From Larimichthys crocea (lineage: Eukaryota > Chordata > Actinopteri > Sciaenidae): DNA of 64,000 bases. Positions 52,062 through 64,000 of this stretch are shown here, in pieces. Within the stretch, counting starts at the first letter, position 1. Every line of letters begins with the position of its first letter. The stretch spans positions 23,955,606 to 24,019,605 of the forward strand of contig NC_040017.1 of NCBI RefSeq assembly GCF_000972845.2, given 5' to 3'. The position numbers and the translations under genes were made by a program. Below the pieces are notes generated by a model. That model had not been told where the DNA came from and made no database searches. It saw only the letters and a program-made list of their open reading frames with translations.

Positions 52062-52064
<3 letters not shown>

Positions 52065-52088
52065 GAGAGACAGAGCACATCTAGCAAA

Positions 52089-52117
52089 GGAGGGAGGGAG
52101 GGAGGGAGTGAGGGAGA
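52089..52117. repeat. (GGGA)n tract
   Basis: Seven imperfect GGGA/AGGG tetranucleotide units. Confidence 0.9.
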
Positions 52118-52277
52118 TATGGAGGAGAGAGACTGAGTGAGACAAGCGTGGGGGGTGTGAATAGCAATTTCTCAAGTGCAACGGCTCTCGCTTTTGCTCA
52201 TGATGCTCGTTCATGAGTATGTTCATCGTGGAGAACCGCACAGCTTGACGGTTGTAACCTGTGCACGAATAGGTGTG

Positions 52278-52279
<2 letters not shown>

Positions 52280-52321
<42 letters not shown>
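52280..52321. repeat. (GT)n microsatellite
   Basis: About 20 perfect GT units, with a short interrupted GT run just before it. Confidence 0.95.
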
Positions 52322-52322
<1 letters not shown>

Positions 52323-54789
52323 GTAAAACAGGATTACTGTAATCTAATGCTCCATTTAAACAAAATAAAAACTGTTGTACCTGCATGCCCAACCGACCGA
52401 CCTACCCAACATGCACCTGTATAGACAAGTATGCAGACCAGTTCGACTGGGTGTTTATGTGTGCGCGACATTCAGCCTGTAATTGCTGCAAATTGATACC
52501 TGCAGCACAGTTTAGAAAAGACTTTCAGCTTCATAAAACAATTGAACGTTTACACCGTGATACAATATGAAGAAGTCGAAGTGGTTTCTTTCAAATTAAG
52601 ATAAATTATATAGTATTCATGTGTGATGAGCATGATAGCACTTGTACTGCATGCCAGTTTGACTGAAATAGTAAGATGAAACAACTTTAGGCTGATTCAG
52701 GAGTGACTGGTCCGTTGAACGACATAAAAATTGAATGAGCTTACAAGATAGCACCTGCAAGACATTTTTCAGGGGGGAAAAAAGCCGGATGTGGTAATTT
52801 TGTGGGAGGATCTTACAGCTGCATCATATTGTGTCTAATACAATGCACATATATACAGTACATAGACAGTACACACACTGCAAGAACACACACGCATACC
52901 ACAAAGCCTATTTTTGTAAGAGAGAGAGAGAAAAGAAAAAAAACAAGCTCAGCAAGTCTGGGTTTAGAGTTACACCGCTCGTTTCCTGCGCCTGCCCGGA
53001 CTGTCAGGAGGCAGGTGAGTGCAGGTTAACGTGGGAAACTGGAAGTGTCAGCAGCACCTCCGCCCTTTCTCCCTTGCACGCCCTTCATTACTGTGGTGTA
53101 AAACGCCATTACAGAGTCTAAACTGCTAAATGAAACAAACACGACGTAATCCAAATAAATTTACAGCGTGTGAGGTCGAAGAAGAAGAAAACATAAATCT
53201 GTGTATTGACTTGTGTGCCGGTATTTTACTGTAAGCTGTTATAAAATACATGTATTAGTTTTGAATTAAGTCTGATCGCCTGATTGTCTTATTTTGTTGA
53301 ATAATGTGGACAATGCCCTACAAAACTGTCCCTATTCGTCAGACATGTAATCCTGATGTAGTGGCCCTTAAGGACCATGCTCTTGGAGATGTAATTAATT
53401 GCGTTACATTAGCCACTGATGGAAGTCTGATTAAAACAGCTCTCTAATGATTAGGCCTCTGGAATAATTACCACTGCAGTGAGGACAGGGCACTTCAACC
53501 CCTCAGGACGCCAATCTAACACTGCTACTACCTGCTAAATGTCACTGTTAATGCCAACTGCTCAGAGACTTGGACAATGCAATGCAAATTGTATGCAGGA
53601 AGAGTAAATGGCGTGGGAAGTTACAACAGAAACAGCATTTAGAAACCGTCCACACGTAACCTGTATGTAGATTAGCCTCACGTTTACTCAGGGTGGATAA
53701 CATGCTCAGCACAAACAAGAATAACTCTTTGTCAGGTTAAGCATTGAGTAAAGATGATCACGTCAGCTCTCTGCGCAGTTATTATGGACTTAAGTCACGC
53801 TCTTTTGTTTTCTGCATCAGAGAGAAGCAAGCGTCAACATGTGAAACTCATATTTCATTGGACACCAGCTGAGCTTCACACACGTGAAATGATTTCTTCC
53901 TGCTTTACAATTCAAATTTCTCCCGTTTGGTCGTTTCTCAGCAAATGTATTATTTACCTATTCAGATATGATGATTAATATACAACAACCTATGCAATTC
54001 TAATATGCATAAACATTTATTCCAGATGTAATTTATTGGCTCGGTGTGGCTGCTGTGTGTGAAATATACATCATAATCTAACTTTAGTTGGCAAAAAAAA
54101 AAAAAAAAGCTGCACAGCTGTGTGGTAAAAATTAAAACAGCACAGAAATAAATCACATCCACGCTGGATAACAAATGGCTAAAACTCACTCACATAATTG
54201 CACAGGGTGACTAGGTCTGGCAGTTTTTCTCATTAATTATAATAATAATATTAAAATTATGGGTAATCTCACAGCTGGTTACCACGACAGTGGTGCCAAG
54301 ATACATGTAGTTTCACTCAACTTTTAACCGGCAATCTAAAAAGGGCAACATGAAGTATCTGACAAACATTTTGTCATTTCTGCTCCTCCTGATCTTATAA
54401 AGTCTTCTCTGGTGTCGCCGTGTTGATCTCCTGCACATCTTTAAACTTGTTTATCTCCATTTATGTCAGAATTCACTTTGTGTCTTCAGGGATCACAGGC
54501 CCTGTGCACATTTTAGCAGCTGAAACGCTCCACAGGGTCAAACCTCTGCCTTATCTTGTCATCCTCTACATGCTCTCGGGTGTTTGTGTCAACAATAACG
54601 CATGTGGTATCTTTCAATTTGTATGCGGACGGCGAAAAGTAATATGTATAAGCTGCCCCGCACTGAGCCTTTACGAAAACTGCCTCGAAGGGGTGAAAGC
54701 AAGGATGAGGCACAATTATCCTTGGCTGATGCAGCTTTAATTCTGCATGGTAACATGTTTCGGCATTTCTGATACGAACGTCCCTTCTT
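52322..54789. other. Upstream region of robo1, no gene seen
   Basis: No coding exon is supported. A strong plus-strand donor-like CAG|GTGAGT at 53012-53020 could belong to a divergent transcript. A homeodomain-core block (53385-53480) is a weak enhancer candidate. An A tract lies at about 54093-54108. Confidence 0.6.
53385..53480. promoter_or_regulatory. Candidate conserved regulatory block
   Basis: TAATTAAT at 53392-53399, TGATTAAAAC, and TAATGATTAG at 53445-53454 in complex sequence about 2.2 kb upstream of the robo1 start codon. Pattern-based inference. Confidence 0.2.
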
Positions 54790-55110
54790 CACCTTTGTCA
54801 CAAATCCCGGTGTAAGACTCGATGCACAATTACCCCTTTAAGAACTACTTCAAAAACCTCTTTCCTCGACATTTCCAGGCCTTATCCCACGTTAACCTCA
54901 GATGCAGAGGAGGCTAAACTCCTGTGACACATTCTTCATTGGGATCCTTGGCAGGAGTCTCCAGGGACTTCAGTATATTCAGAGAGTAAAAAACACTATC
55001 AAAACACACACTGTGTACCAGCTGCCTCCTCCTCTACCCTTCACCTGACTGTTCGGTGCAGCTACGGACTTGCAGCAATGTGCCTCAAACAACTGCTCAC
55101 TCTTGCACTC
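54790..55110 (+). pseudogene. Possible LINE reverse-transcriptase relic
   Basis: The nucleotides near 54805-54950 resemble the late RT region of L2-like fish LINEs, with frameshifts and stops: TNPGVRLDAQLPL recalls KNLGVxLDxxL. KNLF, SRPYPTLTSDAEEAKL and SRDFSI follow in shifting frames in the order expected of the RNISRLRPxLSxxDAE block. No 3' tail is seen. It is heavily decayed, and the identification is tentative. Confidence 0.35.
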
Positions 55111-56189
55111 CTCCAAACCTCTGATCAAATGACTACCCCGAGGACCAAGCATGATAAAATGCTTATGCTTGGAAAAGTATTAAAATGCTTAGTATTAGCA
55201 TTATATCCCTGCACTTATGTTTAAGTGGAGCAACTGTAATCTATGTGTTCTGGCTGGAAATTGCTGCCTAATGATGTTCAGCACACATATATATATATCG
55301 CTTGTACAAGCCAGGAGATATTCTCTGCACGACCTTGTGCGGTTAAATGTATAAAGTCTGATCAAGGTAGTGGAAGAATGATTTTTTTATTTCTTTAGAT
55401 AACTTGTAATTATTTCACTTTCTTTGTAAACTTCAGATTTAACAATATTACTCCAGAGTTTAATATTTATTTTCTGCCAAGCAGAAAGCTGACAAAGAGA
55501 AAAACGTAATTGAAGATTATTGCGTGGCAGTGTCTGATAGCACGCATCTCTCACAGTTCAGTCACCATATAGCCTTGAAAATTACATCCCCTCTGTGTTT
55601 TGTTTCTCTCTCTCTCTCTCCCCGTGTCAGTATGGTGTTTATGAAGCTTGCATTCTGTCCCCTTCTTGGCTCTGCCAATGTGATTTGACAGCAGGGTTGA
55701 TGGGTGGTACAAAGACACCCAGCAGGGATGAGCAGGCGGAGGACTGGACATTAGTACACAGCTTGGAGCACAGCAAGGGATTTAGAGATTTGGGGATTGG
55801 GGGGGACGACTGACACCCACTTTCTGTCACTCACACATGCAGGAAAAAATAGAAAAGTAAGCCGCACCATGGGAAATGGAGTCAGAGATGTCTTTTTGAA
55901 AACTTCATACTCAATAAATAACGGTGAACGTCCAGCAGAGACAGTCAAGTCACCCACAGAAGGTCACCTCTAACTTATAACGACAAACACATTCGAGCAT
56001 ATCTGCTCAATATTTTGTTGAAGGTGATATTAATCTGAGAACAGTAGCTGTTAATCTGTGGCACGAGCCTTACTGTTCATTTGTTTTTCTAATGTTCACA
56101 ACTTTATTACACCACCAACACAGTATGGTCCTACTCTGACAACTTAAAAGTCACATGAGAAGATTGATAGCACTCCACTGTGCAAATAT
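55111..56189. other. Upstream region, no gene seen
   Basis: Contains a short AT run (55288-55298) and a CT run (55606-55622). Nothing else is recognised. Confidence 0.6.
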
Positions 56190-56350
56190 ATGAAGCTACA
56201 ACCTGCAGCTGGTTATCTTAGCTTAGCACAAAGACTTGAAACAGGCACACAGTCTCAAACACATGAGATATAGCACGTTAATTACTGAGCTTCAGAGGTG
56301 CTGGTAGGTGGATTCTGTTTCATTTAGACAGGCGAGCTACTAACTGACAG
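56190..56350. repeat. Rearranged copy of the second teleost repeat family (inverted halves)
   Basis: The left half reads forward: TGAAGCTACAACCTGCAGCT, GGTTATCTTAGCTTAGCACA, AAGACTTGAAACAGG. The right half (about 56270-56335) is the reverse complement of the next part of the same family: read on the minus strand it gives TCCACCTACCAGCACCTCTG, AAGCTCAGTAATTAACG, with the expected CTGTCTAAATGAAACAGAATCC upstream of it. It is thus a head-to-head rearrangement of one repeat, or two abutting copies. Confidence 0.55.
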
Positions 56351-59300
56351 CTGGCTGTCACTCCGTATTTAACAGACAGACGTGAGAGTGGTACTAATCA
56401 TCCCATCCAACTCTCAGCAAGACGGAGAATAAAAGTATCTCTTAACTATTCTTTGAAGTCAGCAGCATCCATATTTTCCACCTCATTCGTCCGCTCAGAC
56501 TTTTATGAGAGTGTTATGAAACTCTGGGGAGCTGCTAATCTGTTACAGCAACTTAACGTTCAACTTCCCACATTTCTTTAATCAAACAAGGTCAATCTGA
56601 AAACGTGCTTTTGTAACTCTGCGACGCAATCACTCAGAGTGTGTCTTTTTCACTTCATTTGATTAGACTTTTAATTATAGTGATTCGGAGAAAGGCAGAT
56701 GGAGCATAAATTAGCCATCAGGACTCTGGTTGAACACTGACACAGTGTGATGACAGATTTTTTTTTTCCCAACCTACATACCAGAGTTTCAAGCGATTCA
56801 TATTTCATTACTGTCTCAGCCTTAAGAATGCAGAGAGAAATCAGAATCCATCCACATTTATAGAGATGGGGCGTCGACCCGAGCTAAGAATTACTGCATG
56901 ACACACAGCTCAGTGACATCTAATCTACAGGTTGTAAATACAGCTGAGCACAGGATCCACGAGTGTGTGCATGCAGTAACGCTGTCCTGTCTTCGAAAAA
57001 AAACAACATATTAATGCATCTGCTGCAAAGCCCCTGCTGTGAGTGAGTTATGTTCGGCATGTATGAAGGATGATAAACAGGACCACACCCGGCATTCTTT
57101 GCATGGACAGGTTACGATGACCCTCTCAATCAACACCACTGTCCCACCCACACCTCCAGCCTCCTATCCGCCTTCTCCCATATACACACACACACATATA
57201 ACACCACTCTGCAATCAATGAGAGGCCACGGGGAGGAGCACAGCTGAAGGTTAACGTGTGCACATGTGATCACTTGCAAAGAGACGGGGGGAAGAAAAAG
57301 TGTAGCTACACATTTCGGTCAAAATAAAATGTGTCATTTGTTCGTGTTCGCTCACACACTTCCTGGAAATAACATTTGTGTGCCTATAATTTAGCCTCTG
57401 TGCACACTTTCATGAAGATTGTCTGTGATTGCAGCAGTTTTGGGGTGAAAAATGGATGTCAATTTCCTCAAATTGCAAGTCAAAGGAGCAAAGTGAAGCT
57501 GACTGAGGAGGTGCAAAGGGCCATTATAATAAAATACTGATCCTTTATGAAATCTGCAGTTTGACATTCAAGAAACAGATAGAACGACTGAATGCAGCAG
57601 ACTGTCGTTTCCATCATACCATTTTATGATAATAAACAGCTGTACTCATACGAGCATCTGCAAACGGGGCTAATGTCATTTGCTTCCACGCCCTCCGCTC
57701 TCCACTCCAGAGCCCTGGTTTCATTCCCTGTAATGGCTGTCGTCAGCGCTCTCACCTTGCAGTGAGATTCCAGCCTGCAGCACTATCGTCCAGATCGCAC
57801 AACACACTCTGATTTACAGCTGCTGCTGCTGCAGGGCCATCTGGACCATAACCACTCCTGAACAGTCAGCATTAGACTCTCTCTCTCTCCGAGTGCATGT
57901 TTGCCTATTCTTCTTTTACATAAATACAAATTCACCATTTGTCCCACATGCAAACTCTCCTTATGGATCTTCTCCTATTTCTGTCTTTACATACACGCAT
58001 GCAAATGTGCTCTACAGACATCCATGCTCACTCACGACTCTGGGTTTCAATGCATAATGAATAATGTAGGTTCAAATAAGGAAGAGAAAGTAACTAAAGT
58101 GACTGAAGGAGGTGCATAATGCCCTGGACAATACATTTTCTCTTTCTGTTTCTCACTCAGAAGAGTTCACGCTCACAGCCAAGGCAAATTTGTTCACCTC
58201 CTTTCAAAATTTCACACAATAAGAGGAGTGCCAGGAGCACTTATGTTGTAAATTACATTTGATACCTTAAAAAAAGTCCACTCTGTTATCACTGCAGAGG
58301 TCCCTTTAGTGAGGTTGCATTAAAGCCACCTGCACCCTCCACTGTGCAGAGTCCACACAAAACCCATGGGACCACGCTCCATTTGAACTCAAACACACTG
58401 GCGCTGGCTTTCCCCCAAGTACATAGGTGATAATCACAAAACCCTCGGTGTAAATGTGCCACATTCATGATTATGGGAGTGTCATAACTGTGGATCTGCA
58501 TCTTTTAATGCTCTGCGCCTCCGATTCAATGTGTCCCTAAAGAGCCTCCTGCAGCAGTTTGTGTTCACCGGACTGTGTGATGAGTACCAGGTGAAACATC
58601 TGGTGTCATATAAAAGGTGTTAGAGCATCAAGAGCAGAGCCGTACAAGCTTCAAAAGAGCTGCCAAATACACAGCAGATGTAAAGAGGGTGCTCGTTGAG
58701 GTCAACTGCTGTAATATGAGTATCGCCCAGCAGGAGGCGGTGTTGGATTCAGTCAATATCAAGGAGAACCATCTCAGCCACAGATTCCACCCCAGGGAGG
58801 TCAGGGGCACTCGAGGCAGATCAGGGCTTAGGTGTTGAAGTGACACCTGGCAGACTGGTCCTGAATTTGACCCTTCGAGATTAGATCTGTAAATCAGCAG
58901 CTTTCCATCTACAAGATCACTTACACCACGGATTGATTGGAATAAATTATTTACACGTCATATACATGTACACAAGCCTCTATCCTCTAAGAGCTTCAAG
59001 GGCGAGCACTTTCTTGAGTCGATCCGGTGGAAGAGAGCAGCGTGAGACACACACTCACAGTGAGAGGAGCAGAGACCTGATTTGCTGAAGTAAACCCAAA
59101 AAGAGTCACATACAGGATGCAAAGCAAAGCAGAAAAGAGTTCAACACAACATGAACTGCTCTATTTCTGTGATGCATATAGCGGGACCAAAAAAATATTA
59201 AGTTTGAAACATGAGCCAGCTCAAGAAATTGAATAAAAGTGTGTTTTTTGTTTTTGTTTTCATTTTTTTTTTAGGAGACATTTATGATTGCATTTATTTA

Positions 59301-62300
59301 TTTCTGGACTTAAATTTCCATCTCAACTTTGCAAACCTCAGCAGATGTCCTAATATGTGTGTATGTGTATATGCATATGTTGCACATACATACACACTGT
59401 TTCATGACACTGTCTTTAATATTAAATTATGAGTTGCACAGAGGGACACTTCAAACAAAACTGCATCTCACTGTCTTTTGTGTTGCAACTACAATATTGA
59501 ATGCACAAGAAAATCTCTCTGAAGAGCTGCAAAACACATTTACATCATAAACCTGTATGGGAATCCACTCATATACAAAAATATAGTGGGGCTTTATTGA
59601 TTTGTAAATCAAACACTGCTGTGTGAGGAAGATCATGGGAAGGATATGTGAAGTATACCATCTGACCAGGAGGTGGCACTGTCTGACAGCAAACAAACCT
59701 AAATCTTTAAGCGACTGTAGTCACTTTGTGTGCAGGTTTCATACCTTATCCGATACCTACTGTTCATGTAAGTTCAGATTTAATGATTTAATAGTCTATA
59801 GCAGAGTGTAGAAACTCTGACTCTGGCTCATCACTTTTTAAAATGACAGCAATAATAAAAAGAAAACTGATCAGGGGAAAAGACAGAGTTACAGTTTGAT
59901 TTATTCTGCATACAAAATGCTAACACAAAGTATATTATCCATGTATTTATCATTAACTCTTGTATAACTGTCAGGCTACATGATGCATATTACTTTATTG
60001 TCTCTGTGTGCTTTCAGGTTGACTCCTGTGCGTGTTCTCATTTTTCATTGTGTCCGTCACAAACCTGCAGCTCCAGTTTACATTGTTAGAGGTGATGTTC
60101 CTCTCTCTTCCAAAAGAGGGCAGTAGAGTCTCATGTTCATGTTGTGAGCTCTGACTCTGTTCATGCCCATTCTCTCCTGCTAATGCTTCATGTTTCATTG
60201 GGACTAATTACTGTGTCCTTCATCAATAGAAAAATGTTAATGATTGATCTGGTTTGTTCCCAGATTGATACCAAAATGGCTGCATTGGACACTCACTAAT
60301 TGGTCAAAGTAAACACACACACACACCTCATAGCTAAGGTATATGCTGACATAAAGCTCACAATACTGTAAATACTCGAGTCTTCGCTCTTCTCCCTTCA
60401 GATTTCCCGATCTGGTTTTATTTTCCCACTCTTTTACAGTGTTTCCTCTTTCTCTCTCTCTGCGAACTGACAGACCAATAAGCCTTTAATCCCTTTAATT
60501 CAAACTTCCAACAGAATCGCTTTTTAATTGCATAAAATAAACAGTGGACGCGTAACCAGATCTCCTCTCAGGATAGATTTAGCTCGGTTACAGACAGCGG
60601 ATTAAGTTGGGAAAAGTAAGCCTGCAAGTTATTTTGAGGAAAAAAAGGATGAAAGAGAGCGTCGAATGGCACAGGACGTCACAATAATTCCTGTGCAGCT
60701 AGGAGTTAGCTAACACATGAGGAGAATAATCATATGGTGATGATGGCGGTGGCTCTGTGATTAATGGGCCCATTTTCTTTGCACAGCTTGGATAGTGGGC
60801 CTACTTGGCCCCATTAGGAAAAAGCCTAAAGCCACCCGGTTTCTCTGTATGCCATTCATCAGGCAGATATGAGCAACAGAAAAGGTTTATTCTCATACAA
60901 CCATGAAATATGCACTATGAAACACACAGAAACGCATCCCTGTGTCTCTTTTATGCTGCTTTTTGATATGATCTATGCATCTGAATACTGTGTCAGAGGC
61001 TATCGCGTCTCTCGTATTCAGAATGAGACGGGGAAAGAGGAGACATGGCTAGGCGTCTATCTCTCATAATTGGTTCTACCTGCTGTGCAGAATCGGAGGC
61101 AGAAACACGCTTGTGTATTTCCTTCCTTATTTGATGGACTACAGGGAGCGAGAGCTGCAAACACTGGCCAGACAGCCACAGACATGCCAGGGCCCCTTTT
61201 AGAGCCGTATGCAAATCCACTGTTAAATTTCATTTTTCTAATCCCTTTAATCAGAAACAGGGGAATAAAGCCAGCTGGTAGGAACCCATGTTAAGATGTA
61301 ATTAAGCATCTGATTGAATTTCAGTGCATACCAGAGTGTGTGTGTGCCAAAGAGGAGGGGGTAGAAGATAGACGAGGGGGGAGGGATGGCACTTGTACAC
61401 CAGATTGAGCGTTGGGGTTGGCGGGGGGGACACATTGCCCGACGACAGGGGACCTGGAGCTCGCGGCGAGCTTGGTATTTTCCAGCATGCTCCACTGCAT
61501 GAGTGAACAGCGATCAGAGGCACATTTTTATGCATTACTCGGAAGGCTCCCATGTCAATCATCTCCCTGCTGGCATTGGAATAGCTTTCTCCTGCTTGAA
61601 TCTCAACATACGGTCCCGGAAAATAGACACAAACGCCATCGCTGCAAGTCACCTCTATCAGCAAAGAGAAAAAAAACAGAAAGCAGCGGTTGTTGTGGTG
61701 CATGTTTGCCCGTTAAGTGAATTCTGACACAGCTTTTTCCTCCTACCTCTCATTTAACACGAGTTTGCTATCACCATATACTACTCTTCTGGGGTCATTG
61801 TTGACAGATATACTACATGCACACATTCTGCAGCCCACCTGGGAACTGGCCAAACAAGTAACCTAATCCATGTCTAGTTGTGGGAGAACACACACACACA
61901 CACACACACACACATACGTGCACGCACACTCACACAAAAGGGTCTGTAATGAAATTCATTCACTCAAAATGTATTCACTCCCAGACAGAGACAATATAAA
62001 AAGCCAGTCTGGGGAGAGGGAAGAGCTGTCACACCAGTTTAGTTGGGCTTGGATATAGAAAAGATCCATTACTGAGGCCTTTCATCACCGAACATTGCCT
62101 GCTACCTGTGGGCCTCTGAAGCAGAGTGGGAGCAGGGGAGGGCGGTGGGTCATGGAGAAAAGAAAGGCGCACAAAGACAGGTGACAGAACCCGACAGGTC
62201 ATCATGTGTGTACCCTCCCACAGTCCTTTCCAAGCCATCCTTCACCCTTGCTCTGTCAGCGCTCAAGGCCCATCTGGTGAGCAAGCTGCCTGCTGATGAA

Positions 62301-64000
62301 CAGGGTTAAGGAACCGCGGACTATACCACCCTGACCTCAGCTGGACTAAACACAATCCTACTCCGCATTAGTCGATGATGATATGGATATGACTGAATCA
62401 TTTGCTTGCACCTAATCATTTCTAACCTCACACCCAAGTTTAACAAGCCCAAACCTGTCCCAAATGTCCCGTCTTAAATGGCTAAAAATAACCAAAGCTG
62501 TATTTGCAATAGTTGCATCAGTCTACAGCGTGACAATGTTGCCTCCATCTTGCTTGCACTCAGGTCTCACGACATTTTTTCCCCACACAGCTGTTTATTT
62601 AATTAACTTCTGGATTAAATCTGCACCTTCACCTGCTTTGTTGCGGTAATGACGTGATAGATGAGAGCGTGGCATCGAAAGCTGACAAGAAAGAGCAAAC
62701 CCCTTTCTTTTTCTATTGCTACTTTGACAGATTTAATGCCGCGTTTTCACAACAATTTCTAATGAGCGTATGCAGCTATAGACAGTTCTTTGTCTACAAA
62801 CCACAAAGAGGAGAAGAACTGTTATGTGTTTGTTTACGATTCATTGTTGGAGACCCCGCAGCCGCTTTCGAGGAGACAAAAGGACACAGGTAAGCAGTAG
62901 TTCAGAGAAAGGTGATGTATGATCAAACGTGAAAGCAGTATTGATTTTCTTCAATTGTGTTTGCTCCGTTTGCCACTATTAAATATGGATTCTGCGCAAC
63001 TGCCATCTTGACTTTGTCTTGAAATTGACACTCTCTCTATAAAGAGCTATAGCCTTTTCAATAAAGCCCTGTGTCAAGAGAGAGATCGCCCTGACACAGC
63101 CGGAGACTCCACGTTTGATTTGCTTCAGAGAGGCAGCACATCAATGCTCCAGCAGCACTCAGGTTAAACCACATCAAGACCAGCAGCAAGAAAGAGAAGA
63201 AAAAAAGAGAGGGCAGAAAAGAAGCAGGGAATATCTTGAAAGGGACAATTTTATTGAGATTATTAATGCCCCGTGCCCAAAAGTCCACGTGTGCACACAG
63301 GCACGTGTTGTTTAATGACAAAAAGGTTATGAAAGTAATGGTCATGGTAAGTGCTCCCCCCCTCCAAAGACATGCTCCAAAAATAAACACACGAGTCCCT
63401 GTAAGTGGAGGAGATTAATCTTTGTTAAATTGTGCTGTGGCATTGCCCCAATCCCCTAGTGATAGTGACACTGTTTCCCACCCACTCCTTAGTTACTGTG
63501 GCTCGGCTACTGGCCTTCAGCGTTATCAGGAAAAATCTGGATAACTGCTGAGGAAGGAGAGCAGGAAGAGAGGGATTATTAAAGTTTTTCAAAGCAAATA
63601 TCTGAAAATAAATAACATTTTTACGGACATAAATGAAACAGCCCCTTTAGCGAAATAACAGGATGTCAAGAAATTGTATTGCTTGTGTGTTACAACAAAA
63701 GCCAATAACACATAAACCAGAGGAGCGACTGTTAAGTGCACACATTCATTTAAAAACTACATCCTGGGGTTAAAGCATCTCCTCTAAAGGCGGGGCAGCT
63801 GTGTGAGTTGTGGCAGTGGCCACACAACAAACGCTCTCTGAAGCATCCATAATGACCAAACATCCCATTCACCGCTCTTCTGGAAATGAATAAATCCAAG
63901 TTGATCTCCATCTAATGTACTGTTTAAAGCCATTGCCTGTGACAAATTGCGCATTACCTCGGATTCCGTGTCCTTGTGAATCTGCTCCTGTGTTGCAGCA
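56351..64000. other. Distal upstream region, no gene seen
   Basis: No open frame shows a domain, codon bias or splice context that I can support. Present are a CA microsatellite (61888-61914), G-rich patches (61355-61430), an octamer ATGCAAAT at 61209-61216 and a possible enhancer-like block (60730-60860). No tRNA or other RNA gene is recognised. Confidence 0.55.
61888..61914. repeat. (CA)n microsatellite
   Basis: About 13 perfect CA units. Confidence 0.95.

Noticed and set aside
62654..62893. Plus-strand frame ending near ACAG|GTAAGC, considered as an exon of a neighbouring gene
   Set aside because: The peptide shows no domain and no upstream acceptor or neighbour exon could be found.

Overview
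The window is vertebrate genomic DNA, most likely from a teleost fish, possibly a percomorph. It is AT-leaning and intron-rich, full of CA/GT, CT/GA and AT microsatellites. It carries relics of fish-type elements: an L2/UnaL2-like LINE tail ending in TGTAA repeats, a Tc1-like transposase relic, and two fish interspersed-repeat families. Nothing prokaryotic is present.

The only protein gene I can name is the 5' part of robo1 (roundabout guidance receptor 1), on the minus strand. Transcription runs from about 51-52 kb down towards base 1. Three canonical coding exons are visible: exon 1 (51211-51085, signal peptide), exon 2 (32039-31950, ending in the ROBO1-type tail DDNSLGYTG) and exon 3 (629-303, first Ig domain). 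They are separated by introns of about 19.0 and 31.3 kb. All donors and acceptors fit the consensus, and every junction is in phase 1. The remaining exons lie beyond base 1.

Inside intron 2 is a second, alternative first coding exon (17172-17112). It encodes a short signal peptide ending CS-G and has a perfect GTAAGT donor in phase 1, so it splices in frame to exon 3. It corresponds in design to the mammalian DUTT1 (short ROBO1) first exon. A CpG-bearing region with a long GA/CT repeat lies 0.7-1 kb upstream of it (17.5-18.2 kb) and is the probable second promoter.

A third minus-strand exon candidate (20905-20701) has an optimal Kozak start, a hydrophobic leader, a basic His-rich tail with two Cys and a GTAAGT donor, again in phase 1. 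I do not recognise its product. It is either a further robo1 5' exon or the first exon of an unknown small secreted protein nested in robo1.

The rest is intronic or upstream DNA: microsatellites, decayed transposons (hAT-like at 4.6 kb; fish repeats at 24.7-25.3, 36.0-36.2, 39.6-40.2 and 56.2 kb; Tc1 at 45.1-45.6 kb; possible LINE RT relic at 54.8-55.1 kb) and several homeodomain/POU-site-rich blocks that are candidate conserved enhancers. The 12 kb upstream of robo1 (52-64 kb) shows no gene I can support.
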